This document shows positions 43,651 to 52,489 of a DNA stretch of 64,000 nt, one piece after another. Position 1 is the first letter of the stretch. Each line of letters starts with the position of its first letter. The notes under the pieces are model-generated. The model was not told the DNA's origin. It saw only the letters and a program-made list of their open reading frames with translations, and searched no databases. The stretch comes from Tangfeifania diversioriginum. Lineage in GTDB: Bacteria; Bacteroidota; Bacteroidia; Bacteroidales; Prolixibacteraceae. Location: the NCBI GenBank assembly GCA_945873105.1, contig CAMCBW010000013.1:1-64000 (forward strand), given 5' to 3'. A program made the translations under genes and the position numbers.

Positions 43651-43682
43651 TTTGAAAATAATAAGAATATTCTATAATTTTG
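43651..43682 (+). promoter_or_regulatory. Predicted asd promoter (TTTG-20 bp-TAATTTTG)
   Basis: TTTG (43651-43654) and TAATTTTG (43675-43682) are separated by 20 nt, an almost ideal Bacteroidota promoter. Transcription would start near 43689, giving a leader of about 160 nt before asd. Confidence 0.65.
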
Positions 43683-43848
43683 TCGCCGGTTGGTTGCCGT
43701 CTTTTTCTGTTTTGCGTTCACTTCCTATAAAGTTAAACCATTTCAGGAACAAAAACGAAGAAAAAGGATTCAATTGTCAGAGAGCCTTAAACTTGAAACG
43801 TTGAACCTTGAAAATAAAAGAAAGTCAAAATTTTAAAATGAAATAGTC

Positions 43849-44859
43849 ATGAGGGTAGCGATTGTTGGAACAAGTGGAGCCGTAGGTCAGGAGTTTTTAA
43901 GAGTATTGGCAGAACGTAAATTCCCATTGGATGAGTTGGTCCTTTTTGGTTCGGCGCGCAGCTGTGGAACCACCTACGAATTCATGGGTAAAACACTCAC
44001 GGTAAAAGAGTTGCAGCACAACGACGATTTCAGGGGAATCGACATTGCACTGGTCTCCGCCGGAGCAGGTATCTCAAAGGATTATGCCGAAACGATCACC
44101 AAATTTGGGACTGTAATGATCGACAACTCCAGCGCTTTCAGAATGGAGGAGGATATTCCGCTGGTGGTTCCCGAAGTCAATGCTGTCGATGCCAAAAACA
44201 TGCCCCGCCGCATCATTGCCAATCCAAACTGCACCACGATTCAAATGGTGGTGGCTTTGAAACCGATTGAAGCGATTTCCCACATCAAAAAGGTGCACAT
44301 CTCCACCTACCAGAGTGCCAGTGGCGCAGGAGCCTCCGGCATGGACGAACTTCAGGCACAAACCTTACAGATTGCCAACAATGAGGAGCCAACCGTAAAG
44401 AAATTTGCTTTCCAGATCGTACAGAACCTGATTCCCCACATCGATGTATTCCTCGACAATGACTACACCAAGGAGGAGATGAAGATGTTCCACGAGACGC
44501 GCAAAATCATGCACTCCGATATCCTGGTAAGTGCCACAGCCGTTAGGGTACCGGTAATGCGTGCCCACTCGGAAGCAATTTGGGTCGAGACAGAAAATGA
44601 GATCTCCCTCGAACAGGCTCGTGCTGCTTTTGAAAATGCGGAGGGAGTAATCGTCATTGACAATCCGGCCGAGAAACAATACCCTATGCCACTCTTTCTG
44701 GCCGGCCGCGATGAAGTATTTGTAGGAAGAATCCGCAAAGACCTGACCACGCCCAATGGACTTGCCTTCTGGACTGTCTCCGATCAAATCAAAAAGGGAG
44801 CCGCACTCAATGCTGTTCAGATAGCGGAGTATCTTGTAAAAGAAGGAGTTGTGAAATAA
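43849..44859 (+). CDS. asd: Aspartate-semialdehyde dehydrogenase
   Basis: Asd reduces aspartyl phosphate in the lysine, threonine and methionine pathway. The N-terminal NADP motif is '[18 protein letters not shown]'. The catalytic cysteine is in '[16 protein letters not shown]' (about residue 129) and the substrate histidine region in '[14 protein letters not shown]'. It has 336 residues. The long leader contains the words CTTGAAACGTTGAACCTTGAAA but no structure I recognise as a lysine riboswitch. Confidence 0.96.
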   Translation: MRVAIVGTSGAVGQEFLRVLAERKFPLDELVLFGSARSCGTTYEFMGKTLTVKELQHNDDFRGIDIALVSAGAGISKDYAETITKFGTVMIDNSSAFRMEEDIPLVVPEVNAVDAKNMPRRIIANPNCTTIQMVVALKPIEAISHIKKVHISTYQSASGAGASGMDELQAQTLQIANNEEPTVKKFAFQIVQNLIPHIDVFLDNDYTKEEMKMFHETRKIMHSDILVSATAVRVPVMRAHSEAIWVETENEISLEQARAAFENAEGVIVIDNPAEKQYPMPLFLAGRDEVFVGRIRKDLTTPNGLAFWTVSDQIKKGAALNAVQIAEYLVKEGVVK

Positions 44860-44861
44860 TT

Positions 44862-44909
44862 TTTTTTTACACCTGACAGGTCTTCAAGACCTGTCAGGTG
44901 TAAAAAATA
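44862..44909. terminator. Bidirectional terminator between asd and hflX
   Basis: TTACACCTGACAGGTCTT (44867-44884) and its exact 18-bp complement (44886-44903) form a long hairpin with T runs on both strands. It ends next to the hflX stop codon. The ACCTGACAGGT palindrome is one I recall as dispersed in Bacteroidota. Confidence 0.9.
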
Positions 44910-46118
44910 TTAATCCTCAAAATTCGGGAACAAGAAATCGTTGAACGGAAATCTTGTCACGTGGATCTTCTTTACCTCTTCGTACAAAACCCGTTTGAAA
45001 TTTGGAATATTTAACCGCTGTTTGGCAGAGATAAAAATGGCGTTTCCACTCTCCTTGGCCATCCAGGAACTCATCCACTCCTCCAGGCTTTTGTTCTCCC
45101 TGGTCGAGGGGGTCAGGTCGTCCTCTTCCTTCTCCACATGGGTGAAGGCATCAATCTTGTTGAAGAGGTAGATCATTGGTTTGTCCGTAGCACCAATATC
45201 TGCCAGTGTCTTGTTCACCACCTCAATCTGATCCTCAAATCCCGGATGCGCAATATCCACCACATGAATCAGGATATCGGATTCGCGGGTTTCGTCAAGT
45301 GTTGATTTGAATGATTCTACCAGGTGGTGGGGCAATTTTCGGATAAATCCAACCGTATCGGTCAACAGAAAGGGAAGGTTTCCCACCACAACCTTGCGCA
45401 CGGTGGTATCCAGTGTCGCAAAAAGCTTGTCTTCCGCAAATACCTCAGATTTACTGATCATGTTCATGATGGTCGACTTGCCAACATTGGTGTAGCCTAC
45501 CAGGGCCACCCTCACCATATTGCCCCGGTTTTTCCGTTGCACACTCATCTGCTTGTCAATTTTGGCAAGATCACTCTTGAGCAGCGAAATTTTATCCAGG
45601 ATGATTCGTTTGTCTGTCTCGATTTGCGACTCACCAGGTCCGCGCATACCAATTCCCCCCTGCTGGCGTTCGAGGTGGGTCCACATGCGGGTCAGGCGGG
45701 GCAGCAGATACTGGTACTGGGCCAGTTCAACCTGTGTCTTGGCATGGGCGGTTTGGGCCCGCTTGGCAAAAATATCGAGGATGAGGTTGGTACGGTCAAG
45801 GATCTTGCAAGAGATCACCTTTTCGATGTTCCGAAGCTGGGTAGCCGAGAGTTCATCGTCAAAAATGACAGAATCAATCTCGTGAACCGTCACAAAATCA
45901 AGTATCTCCTGCAACTTTCCCGAGCCAACAAAGGTAGCAGGATGGGGATTCACCAGCCTTTGTGTAAATCTTTCGTAGATCTCTGCACCGGCAGTCTCTG
46001 CGAGAAATTCCAACTCATCGAGGTACTCTTGCACCACCTTTTCATCCTGTTTCCCGTAAATCAATCCGACCAGGATCACCTTCTCCTTCTTGATGGAGGT
46101 ATCGTGTAACTTTGCCAT
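44910..46118 (-). CDS. hflX: Ribosome-associated GTPase HflX
   Basis: HflX splits stalled ribosomes. ATG 46118 (MAKLHDTSIKKEKV) gives 402 residues; the ORF-track start at 46169 adds 17 unlikely residues. N-terminal domain motif 'ATFVGSGKLQEI', linker 'RQQGGIGMRGPGESQIETDKR', and GTPase motifs 'LVGYTNVGKSTIMN', 'LTDTVGFIRKLPHHL' and 'LFNKID' are present. TATTTTTG on the minus strand (46123-46130) lies only 4 nt before ATG, which suggests a leaderless transcript. Confidence 0.96.
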   Translation of the reverse strand: MAKLHDTSIKKEKVILVGLIYGKQDEKVVQEYLDELEFLAETAGAEIYERFTQRLVNPHPATFVGSGKLQEILDFVTVHEIDSVIFDDELSATQLRNIEKVISCKILDRTNLILDIFAKRAQTAHAKTQVELAQYQYLLPRLTRMWTHLERQQGGIGMRGPGESQIETDKRIILDKISLLKSDLAKIDKQMSVQRKNRGNMVRVALVGYTNVGKSTIMNMISKSEVFAEDKLFATLDTTVRKVVVGNLPFLLTDTVGFIRKLPHHLVESFKSTLDETRESDILIHVVDIAHPGFEDQIEVVNKTLADIGATDKPMIYLFNKIDAFTHVEKEEDDLTPSTRENKSLEEWMSSWMAKESGNAIFISAKQRLNIPNFKRVLYEEVKKIHVTRFPFNDFLFPNFED

Positions 46119-46314
46119 GGGACAAAAATACACAAAAAAAGTGCTGCTGCCAGTAACTGGCATTCGCAATGCACCAGATCAATCGTCCATGCAGTTGTAA
46201 CATAAAAACATTGGTCTCTTTACCATGATTGTGAAAAATGTTTGATAAACTTGTAAGCAAACATTGTAAAAGGGAACAGGCCAGGATGACCGTTTCCTTG
46301 TAAAAAAACAGACC

Positions 46315-47295
46315 ATGGAATACATCAGATTTGGCAATACAGGAATGAAGGTCTCGAGGATCTGTCTTGGGACCATGACTTATGGGAAACCATCCGAGCG
46401 ATGGCCCTGGGCATTGGAAGAAGAAGAGAGCAGGCCATTCATCAAAAAAGCGCTGGAGCTTGGGATCAATTTTTTTGATACCGCAGACATGTACTCCTAT
46501 GGGAACAGTGAAGAGATCGTTGGCAAGGCCTTGAGCGACTTCGCCAGGAGAGATGAAGTGGTGATTGCCACAAAGGTCTACAACCCTATGAGCAAGGATC
46601 CAAACGATGCAGGTCTCTCCCGGAAGCACATCATGAGCTCCATCGACAAAAGCCTCAAACGACTAAAAACTGATTATGTTGATCTCTATCAGACCCATCG
46701 CTGGGATTATGACACCCCTATCGAAGAGACCATGGAGGCACTGCACGATGTGGTGAAGGCAGGCAAAGCCCGTTACATTGGTGCCTCCTCCATGTTCAGC
46801 TGGCAATTTGCCAAGGCATTGTTCACCTCCGATCTTCATGGCTGGACCCGCTTTGTCTCCATGCAACCCCATTATAACCTCATCTACCGGGAAGAGGAAC
46901 GGGAGATGATTCCCCTGTGCATCGACCAGAAAATAGCGGTGATCCCCTGGTCTCCGCTGGCTCGTGGTCTCCTGACGGGAAACAGAACCATGGAAAGAAA
47001 TGAGACCATGCGCGCCAAAACTGATGGGTTCGGGAAAATGCGTTACAATACTGACAGCGATTTCGAGCTGGTAAAACGTTTGAATGAAGTGGCAGCCGCA
47101 CGGGAACTTCCAGCTTCGGTAGTTGCACTGGCATGGATCATGGGAAAACCGGGTATCACCTCTCCCATCATTGGAGCAAGCAAACCGGGGCATCTGGAAG
47201 ATGCTGCCACAGCCATTTCGGTGAAATTAACCACAGATGAGGTAAAACAACTTGAAGAGCTCTACCAGCCGCATCCCATTCTGGGACATAGTTAA
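46315..47295 (+). CDS. Aldo/keto reductase
   Basis: This 326-residue NADPH-dependent oxidoreductase has a TIM-barrel pattern with the catalytic tetrad in 'FFDTADMYSYGNSEE' (Asp and Tyr), 'VVIATKVYNP' (Lys) and 'LYQTHRWDYDTP' (His), and C-terminal cofactor residues 'SPIIGASKPGHLEDA'. It resembles the YajO/Gfo-like and perakine reductase-like group. The natural substrate is unknown. It is not co-transcribed with hflX (divergent) and a small ORF follows it. Confidence 0.92.
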   Translation: MEYIRFGNTGMKVSRICLGTMTYGKPSERWPWALEEEESRPFIKKALELGINFFDTADMYSYGNSEEIVGKALSDFARRDEVVIATKVYNPMSKDPNDAGLSRKHIMSSIDKSLKRLKTDYVDLYQTHRWDYDTPIEETMEALHDVVKAGKARYIGASSMFSWQFAKALFTSDLHGWTRFVSMQPHYNLIYREEEREMIPLCIDQKIAVIPWSPLARGLLTGNRTMERNETMRAKTDGFGKMRYNTDSDFELVKRLNEVAAARELPASVVALAWIMGKPGITSPIIGASKPGHLEDAATAISVKLTTDEVKQLEELYQPHPILGHS

Positions 47296-47349
47296 CAGAC
47301 TCATATTCAGACAAATTTATAATTGTTTCAGGTATAACCATCCAGACTG

Positions 47350-47616
47350 ATGAGCACCGAAAAATCCACCAGTGTTGTATTGGCAGATACCCAATACCTC
47401 ACCCTTGAAGCACTTCAATCGCTCATTGGCTGGGAAACTGGTTATTTGGTGAACAGGCTGGAAATGATCAAACGTGCCACCAATGTCTACGACAACAAAA
47501 CTTTGATTCTGCATCCTGCCTCCACCATTTATTGCGATTTCAGCCAGGAACGACGCCTCGAACTGCAAATCAGGGAGGAAACCATTCGCCTCTCCCTCGG
47601 CATAGAAGATGTATAA
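47350..47616 (+). CDS. Small protein of unknown function
   Basis: This 88-residue ORF starts at ATG 47350, 54 bp after the aldo/keto reductase. Its first 22 residues ('TSVVLADTQYLTLEALQSLI') resemble the opening of a NarL-type receiver domain, but no phosphoacceptor aspartate or rest of the domain follows. The remainder ('NVYDNKTLILHPASTIYCDFSQERRLELQI') is not recognised. It could be a degenerated regulator or a genuine small protein. It precedes the histidine kinase gene by 170 bp on the same strand. Confidence 0.5.
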   Translation: MSTEKSTSVVLADTQYLTLEALQSLIGWETGYLVNRLEMIKRATNVYDNKTLILHPASTIYCDFSQERRLELQIREETIRLSLGIEDV

Positions 47617-47786
47617 GACATCAAAAGCGATATTCTCCAGGCATTGAGTGATTAACCAACTGCCGGCCTTCCTTCTCCGCGAAACTTTTTTAATTTAAAT
47701 TCGTTCTAAATAAATCTGTGCCAAAGGAAAAATCCCTTTGACTGGCCGCTCCATTCAAATGCCAGTTAATACCAAATCGCTATCCC

Positions 47787-49370
47787 ATGACAAGTGAAGA
47801 CAGATTAAACGAAGCCGGCAAGAAAAAGATGGGAGTGAGTCCCCAGCGCTATTCCATAGAGCTATTCGATGATTTGGGCAAAAGAAACGAAGAGTTGTCT
47901 CTGCTGTTGGAAGAAAAAACTATCCAGCTCGAAAGAAAAAACAGGAAACTTACCATTGAGGCATCACTGGAAAAGGTTAGGTCAAGGGCCATGTCCATGC
48001 AAAAATCAGAAGAGCTGGCCGAATTGGTAGGCGTTGTTTTTGAAGAACTTACCAGACTTCATTTTCTGCTCGACCGATGTATCATCATGATTTATGACCC
48101 CAAAACGAACGGGTCCACCTGGTGGATGGCCAATCCGGAACCAGGGGCAGTGCCTGTTGGGTTGTATGTAAAATACCACGAACACAAGCCTTACCAGGAG
48201 TATCTAAAAGGATGGTCGGGCCGCACTTTAAAATGGGAATATTGCCTGGAGGGGATCTCCAAGAAAGAGTGGGACAATTTTATCTTCCATGAAACAGATC
48301 TCGCCCATTTGCCCGACTTTGTGAAAGAAGGAATGAGTTCACTTGACCGCATCTTCTTAAATGCATCCTTTAACAATTTCGGCAGTTTAACTGCCTCCAC
48401 CCTAAACCCGCTGCCCACAGAACAGTTTGAAATTCTTCTGCGTTTTGCAAAGGTGTTTGATCTCACCTACACCCGATTCAACGACTTGAAACTGGCGGAA
48501 GAACTGGCAAAACAGGCCAAGCAGGATTTGATTAAGCTAAAGGAAGAAAAGGAAAAAACGGAAGAAGCCTTAGCTGTATTAAAATCCACCCAAACCCAAC
48601 TCATCCAATCCGAAAAGATGGCCTCCCTTGGCGAGCTCACTGCCGGTATTGCCCATGAAATTCAGAATCCCCTCAACTTCGTCAACAATTTCTCCGAAAT
48701 CAACAAAGAGTTAATTCAGGAGATGCTGGAAGAGGCTGAAAAAGGGAACCTCGCGGAAGTGAGAAACATTGCCGGCAATATAGCTGACAACGAGCAAAAA
48801 ATCAACCACCACGGCAAACGCGCCGATTCCATTGTCAAAGGGATGCTGCAGCATAGCCGGAGCAGCAACGGGATCAAAGAATCCACGGATATCAATGCCC
48901 TGGCTGATGAATATTTACGACTTGCATACCACGGTCTATGCGCAAAAGACAAGTCATTCAATTCGACCCTGGAAACCGATTTTGATGAAAGCATAGGCAA
49001 AATCAGCGTCATTCCGCAGGATATTAGCCGGGTAATCCTCAATTTAATCACCAACGCATTTTATGCGGTGCAGTCAGAGACAAGGCATGCCTTGTCTCTA
49101 AAATATGAACCTACCGTTTCGGTGACAACCAAAAAGATGGGCAATCAAGTATTGATTTCAGTCAAAGACAATGGCCCCGGCATTCCGGAAGAGATCAGGG
49201 AGAAGATTTTCCAACCCTTTTTTACCACCAAACCTACTGGTGAAGGAACTGGATTGGGTCTCTCTATAAGCTATGAAATTATCACCAAAGGGCACGGGGG
49301 AGAGCTAATAGTTGAAACCACAGAGGGAGAGGGTTCTGAATTTACCATTCTGCTACCAAATAACGCTTAA
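47787..49370 (+). CDS. Cytoplasmic sensor histidine kinase
   Basis: The 527-residue protein has no membrane segment. An N-terminal coiled coil leads into '[19 protein letters not shown]', a linker common in Bacteroidota two-component sensors, then a GAF-like region (about residues 75-240), a second coiled coil (about 240-280), HisKA with phosphoacceptor about His290 ('[13 protein letters not shown]') and an ATPase domain ('[11 protein letters not shown]', '[22 protein letters not shown]', 'GTGLGLSI'). A perfect 24-bp palindrome is embedded in the ATPase-domain coding region. The response regulator gene overlaps its 3' end. Confidence 0.93.
   Translation: MTSEDRLNEAGKKKMGVSPQRYSIELFDDLGKRNEELSLLLEEKTIQLERKNRKLTIEASLEKVRSRAMSMQKSEELAELVGVVFEELTRLHFLLDRCIIMIYDPKTNGSTWWMANPEPGAVPVGLYVKYHEHKPYQEYLKGWSGRTLKWEYCLEGISKKEWDNFIFHETDLAHLPDFVKEGMSSLDRIFLNASFNNFGSLTASTLNPLPTEQFEILLRFAKVFDLTYTRFNDLKLAEELAKQAKQDLIKLKEEKEKTEEALAVLKSTQTQLIQSEKMASLGELTAGIAHEIQNPLNFVNNFSEINKELIQEMLEEAEKGNLAEVRNIAGNIADNEQKINHHGKRADSIVKGMLQHSRSSNGIKESTDINALADEYLRLAYHGLCAKDKSFNSTLETDFDESIGKISVIPQDISRVILNLITNAFYAVQSETRHALSLKYEPTVSVTTKKMGNQVLISVKDNGPGIPEEIREKIFQPFFTTKPTGEGTGLGLSISYEIITKGHGGELIVETTEGEGSEFTILLPNNA
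49076..49099. repeat. 24-bp REP-like palindrome inside the kinase gene
   Basis: AGAGACAAGGCATGCCTTGTCTCT, written here as two 12-base arms AGAGACAAGGCA and TGCCTTGTCTCT, is a perfect palindrome. It encodes 'SETRHALSL' between the N-box and '[11 protein letters not shown]' without breaking the frame. The design resembles the palindrome at 24393-24412. Confidence 0.85.
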
Positions 49371-49749
49371 AAAACTATGTCTAGTTGTTGACGACGAAAG
49401 AGATATCCAAACGCTGTTTGAACGGCGTTTCAGAAAGGAAATTAGAAATAGCGAATTGGTATTTGCCTTTGCATTTTCAGGAGAAGAGGCGCTGAACTAC
49501 CTGACGAACCATGAACACGAAGCCGTATTGATCCTCTCAGACATCAATATGCCCGGCATGAGCGGACTCCAGCTGTTGAAGCATATCAAGGAGAAATACG
49601 AGAAACCTCCACCCGTTGTGATGATGATTACTGCCTATGGTGACAATGAAAATCACCAAATGGCCATGAAGCTTGGGGCAGATGATTTTCTTACGAAACC
49701 GGTTGATTTTGAATCTTTGAAGGAGAAAATAAAATCAAAATTAGCCTGA
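49312..49749 (+). CDS. Response regulator, receiver domain only
   Basis: This receiver-only protein has acidic residues D27-D28 ('VVDDERD'), phosphoacceptor D77 ('LILSDINMPGMSG'), T107 and K129 ('FLTKPVD'). As called it begins at ATG 49312, overlapping the kinase gene by 59 bp and adding about 20 residues before the domain. The family start would be near '[10 protein letters not shown]' (about 49370), where no ATG, GTG or TTG lies in frame; the sequence there is CTTAAAAAACTATG. It is almost certainly the partner of the preceding kinase and would signal to an unlinked effector. Confidence 0.88.
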   Translation: MKPQRERVLNLPFCYQITLKKLCLVVDDERDIQTLFERRFRKEIRNSELVFAFAFSGEEALNYLTNHEHEAVLILSDINMPGMSGLQLLKHIKEKYEKPPPVVMMITAYGDNENHQMAMKLGADDFLTKPVDFESLKEKIKSKLA

Positions 49750-49752
49750 TCC

Positions 49753-50712
49753 TCAGGTAGTGTATTTGAACAAAGGATTCCCAGTCAGCGCCTTGGCCTT
49801 GATGGCATTGATCTCCTCTTTGCCGAGCGGCGTCAATTTGTCCCTGAGATTCAGGGCAATCCTGAAAAGTTCATCCTCACCCGGAGGTATCGCAGCCGTA
49901 ACCGGATGGGACAATGTAAACCGCAATCCCATCAGGATATCCTCCTCTGTTACATAGGGTTCATACCAGGCCTTGGGATACCTGGAACGATCGGCTCCCT
50001 TGGCCCAGGGGCCTTTGGCCATTGCCTTGAGCGCCAGAATCCCCATCTTTTTCTCCTGGGCCACCTTCATCACTTGCGGGCCAAAGTTTCCGGCATGCCA
50101 GGTCGTCAGGTTGAATGGAAAGAGAATAGTTTCAAAATCGAATCCGTTCATCAGCGCCAATGCTGCCTCCACCGAATGGGCAGAGAAACCGATGTGCCTG
50201 ATCTTTCCCTCCTTCTTCGCCTCCAGAAAGGTTTCCAGTGCCCCACCCTTCCCCAGGATCGTATCTACATCCTTCATCGTGGTAACGGCATGAAGCTGAT
50301 AGAGGTCAAAATGATCGGTGCGCATGTTGACAAGCGACTGCTCCAGCTCCTTTCTTGCTTCCTCCTTTGTTCGCCTGGTCGTCTTGCAGGCCAAAAAAAC
50401 ATCCTTGCGGTACGGTTCAAGCGCTGGCCCCAATTTCACCTCTGCATTGCCATAGGAGGGAGCCACGTCAAAATAGTTGACACCTGCCTCAATGGCCACC
50501 CTCACTGAGGAAGCCGCCGCTTCAGGAGTTGCATCCTTGACAACAATACCTCCAAACCCGATCACCGAAAGCATCGCCCCGGTTTGGCCCAACGATCGTT
50601 TTTCAAGTTTACCGGGAGTAGCTTCCCGGTTCAGAAAAGAGAGATCAGCAGGGAACATGCCAATGACAGGCGTCATGCAAGCGGTGGTTCTGAGAAAGTC
50701 GCGGCGTTTCAT
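49753..50712 (-). CDS. Tat-signal aldo/keto reductase
   Basis: ATG 50712 (MKRRDFLRTTACMTPVIGMF) gives a twin-arginine-type signal and a 319-residue protein; the ORF-track start at 50811 was rejected. The barrel has 'VNYFDVAPSYGNAEVKLG' (Asp and Tyr), 'VFLACKTTRR' (Lys) and 'FDLYQLHAVT' (His). It lacks the C-terminal ferredoxin domain of some relatives. An exported aldo/keto reductase may get its cofactor before Tat export, or the signal may be retained. It converges with the response regulator, 3 bp apart. Confidence 0.87.
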   Translation of the reverse strand: MKRRDFLRTTACMTPVIGMFPADLSFLNREATPGKLEKRSLGQTGAMLSVIGFGGIVVKDATPEAAASSVRVAIEAGVNYFDVAPSYGNAEVKLGPALEPYRKDVFLACKTTRRTKEEARKELEQSLVNMRTDHFDLYQLHAVTTMKDVDTILGKGGALETFLEAKKEGKIRHIGFSAHSVEAALALMNGFDFETILFPFNLTTWHAGNFGPQVMKVAQEKKMGILALKAMAKGPWAKGADRSRYPKAWYEPYVTEEDILMGLRFTLSHPVTAAIPPGEDELFRIALNLRDKLTPLGKEEINAIKAKALTGNPLFKYTT

Positions 50713-50822
50713 ATCGTTTGCTTTTAGTGGGACAGACTTTAAAGTTAGTAAAAGTTTTGCGAAAATGAGCCAGGAGGATTCATTCACTTGAACAAAAAAT
50801 ACAGTTAACAATCGTCGCCCAC

Positions 50823-50850
50823 AAAAAAAGGAGGCAAAAACCTCCTTAAA
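50823..50850 (-). terminator. Terminator after the small membrane protein
   Basis: On the minus strand AAGGAGG, TTTTTG, CCTCCTT and a T run, 23 bp after the stop codon of the 61-residue gene. Confidence 0.85.
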
Positions 50851-50872
50851 ATCAACCTAAGCACTCCTTGAA

Positions 50873-51058
50873 TTAAATCAAGCCCAATTGCTTCAGTTCT
50901 GTAACAGTGAGTGGCGCTCCGACCTCAATGACCGTCATTTTTCTGACGCCGGCCTGATGGGTAAAATGTTGGTGCCTGTTGTTGGATTGAATACCGACGG
51001 TTACAGCAATACCGATAAAGAAAAAAGTTAATCCCAGTAAAAATGTCTTTGCTTTCAT
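50873..51058 (-). CDS. Small membrane protein of unknown function (61 aa)
   Basis: The protein has one hydrophobic segment (about residues 5-24, 'TFLLGLTFFFIGIAVTVG'), a histidine-containing stretch ('NNRHQHFTHQ') and a short soluble tail ('VIEVGAPLTVTELKQLGLI'). It is not recognised. It has a good promoter (51099-51129) and its own terminator, which argues that it is a real monocistronic gene. Confidence 0.65.
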   Translation of the reverse strand: MKAKTFLLGLTFFFIGIAVTVGIQSNNRHQHFTHQAGVRKMTVIEVGAPLTVTELKQLGLI

Positions 51059-51098
51059 AATTTTTATTTTTTAAATGTTTGTTTTTTTAAATTGTACT

Positions 51099-51129
51099 CA
51101 AACATACCTCTTGCGCTATCGGCATGAAA
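51099..51129 (-). promoter_or_regulatory. Predicted promoter of the 61-aa membrane protein
   Basis: On the minus strand TTTC (51126-51129), 19 nt, TATGTTTG (51099-51106). It fits the TTTG/TAnnTTTG pattern with one mismatch. The leader would be about 34 nt and AT-rich. Confidence 0.55.
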
Positions 51130-51367
51130 ATAGAATATACGTAAGGACCTATTTCATAGACGAATTGCCATTTTTTATCGAAAGTTGGGAGTGGATCTAA
51201 GTACAAGGGACTGATTGATTACAACAAAAAATCCCGCAGGATGGCTGAAAAACAAGACATATCCAGTATACTTAGATTAAAAATTGACCCAGAATGAAAT
51301 TCTTCTTTGCTACCTTTAACCGGAAGTTGGATACATTGCCAGGGTGACGAAAAGTCCTGTCAAATAA
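51130..51367. other. Intergenic region between divergent small-protein and DUF202 genes
   Basis: The 309-bp gap 51059-51367 holds the promoter above. Its remaining part contains no ORF, repeat or convincing hairpin that I can see. TACCTTTA near 51310 could be a weak -7 box for DUF202. Confidence 0.4.
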
Positions 51368-51766
51368 ATGATGAAAAAGATGACAGCACTCAAGGAAAAA
51401 AACGCCATTGAAAGATCCAGGGAGCATCTCGCCAATGAAAGGACCTTTCTTGCCTGGGTAAGAACGAGCATTGCACTGATGGGATTTGGATTTGTCATTG
51501 TGAAATTCTCCCTGTTTTTAAAAGAACTTTCTTTGCTCCTGGAGACCCGGGGGGTGCCATCCAAAGGATATTCGTCCATTGTTGGAGTCATTATGGTGGC
51601 CATAGGCGTAATAATCATCCTTCTCGCTTTCCTGCAATACAAAAAAAATGACAACCAGATAAAAAATAACTATTTCGCCCCCTCCTCCAAGCTGGCACTT
51701 TTGGTGACCTTCATACTGATAATTGGTGGCATCTTTTTGATTTTTTACCTTTTGTCGACCATTTAA
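51368..51766 (+). CDS. DUF202 / YidH family membrane protein
   Basis: This 132-residue protein has the DUF202 signature 'ANERTFLAWVRTSIALMGFGFVIVKF' and three membrane segments (about residues 33-52, 70-92 and 108-130). The function is unknown. The start may be ATG 51368, 51371 or 51380. Confidence 0.88.
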   Translation: MMKKMTALKEKNAIERSREHLANERTFLAWVRTSIALMGFGFVIVKFSLFLKELSLLLETRGVPSKGYSSIVGVIMVAIGVIIILLAFLQYKKNDNQIKNNYFAPSSKLALLVTFILIIGGIFLIFYLLSTI

Positions 51767-51860
51767 TCACTTTCATGGACAGAGCTGTTTTGGCTCGATC
51801 TTATCATCAAGCTACCACTATCAAAATCTATATTATCCGAAATCCAAACAAAGAACCACC

Positions 51861-52436
51861 ATGGAAAAACAACCAGTAAGAGCTGAGGCCTATGCACTAT
51901 TGGCCGAATACAACCAGCAGGATAGCCTGATCCGTCATGGTCTGGCGGTGGAGGCAGTGATGCGCCATTTCGCTGAAAAAGCAGGGGAAGATGTCGAAAA
52001 ATGGGGCGTCATCGGATTGTGCCACGACCTCGATTATGACCAATATCCGGAACAACATTGCACCATGACACGCAAAATACTGGAAGAACATCAGTGGCCC
52101 GAAAGTTACATCAGGGCCATCGTCAGCCACGGCTGGGGAATCTGCTCCGAGGTCGAACCAGTGGAATACCTGGAGAAAGTGCTCTTTGCAACAGACGAAC
52201 TAACGGGACTGATCACCGCCTGTGTATACGTGCGTCCCTCCAAAAGCATCCTCGACCTCACCACCAAATCGGTGATGAAGAAGTGGAATACCCGCGCCTT
52301 TGCCGCCGGTGCCAACCGCGATGTGATTGCCAGGGGAGCAGATATGCTCGGAATGAGCATTGAACAGCTCATCGATGAAACCATCGAGGCCATGCAAAAA
52401 TCAGCAGAGTCTATCGGACTAAAGGGAAATCTATAA
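51861..52436 (+). CDS. HD-domain hydrolase
   Basis: This 191-residue cytoplasmic protein has the HD pattern: 'LIRHGLAVEAVMRHFAE' (first His, about residue 26), 'IGLCHDLDYDQYPEQHC' (the HD doublet, about 55) and 'IRAIVSHGWG' plus 'LFATDELTGLI' (final Asp). It resembles the HDIG-related group of metal-dependent phosphohydrolases. The substrate is unknown. It has about 90 bp of leader and is followed closely by the beta-propeller gene. Confidence 0.88.
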   Translation: MEKQPVRAEAYALLAEYNQQDSLIRHGLAVEAVMRHFAEKAGEDVEKWGVIGLCHDLDYDQYPEQHCTMTRKILEEHQWPESYIRAIVSHGWGICSEVEPVEYLEKVLFATDELTGLITACVYVRPSKSILDLTTKSVMKKWNTRAFAAGANRDVIARGADMLGMSIEQLIDETIEAMQKSAESIGLKGNL

Positions 52437-52489
52437 TTTTTCTATTTTAGCAGAAACAAAGTTCCCCGATAACCAACTATACAATTCCC

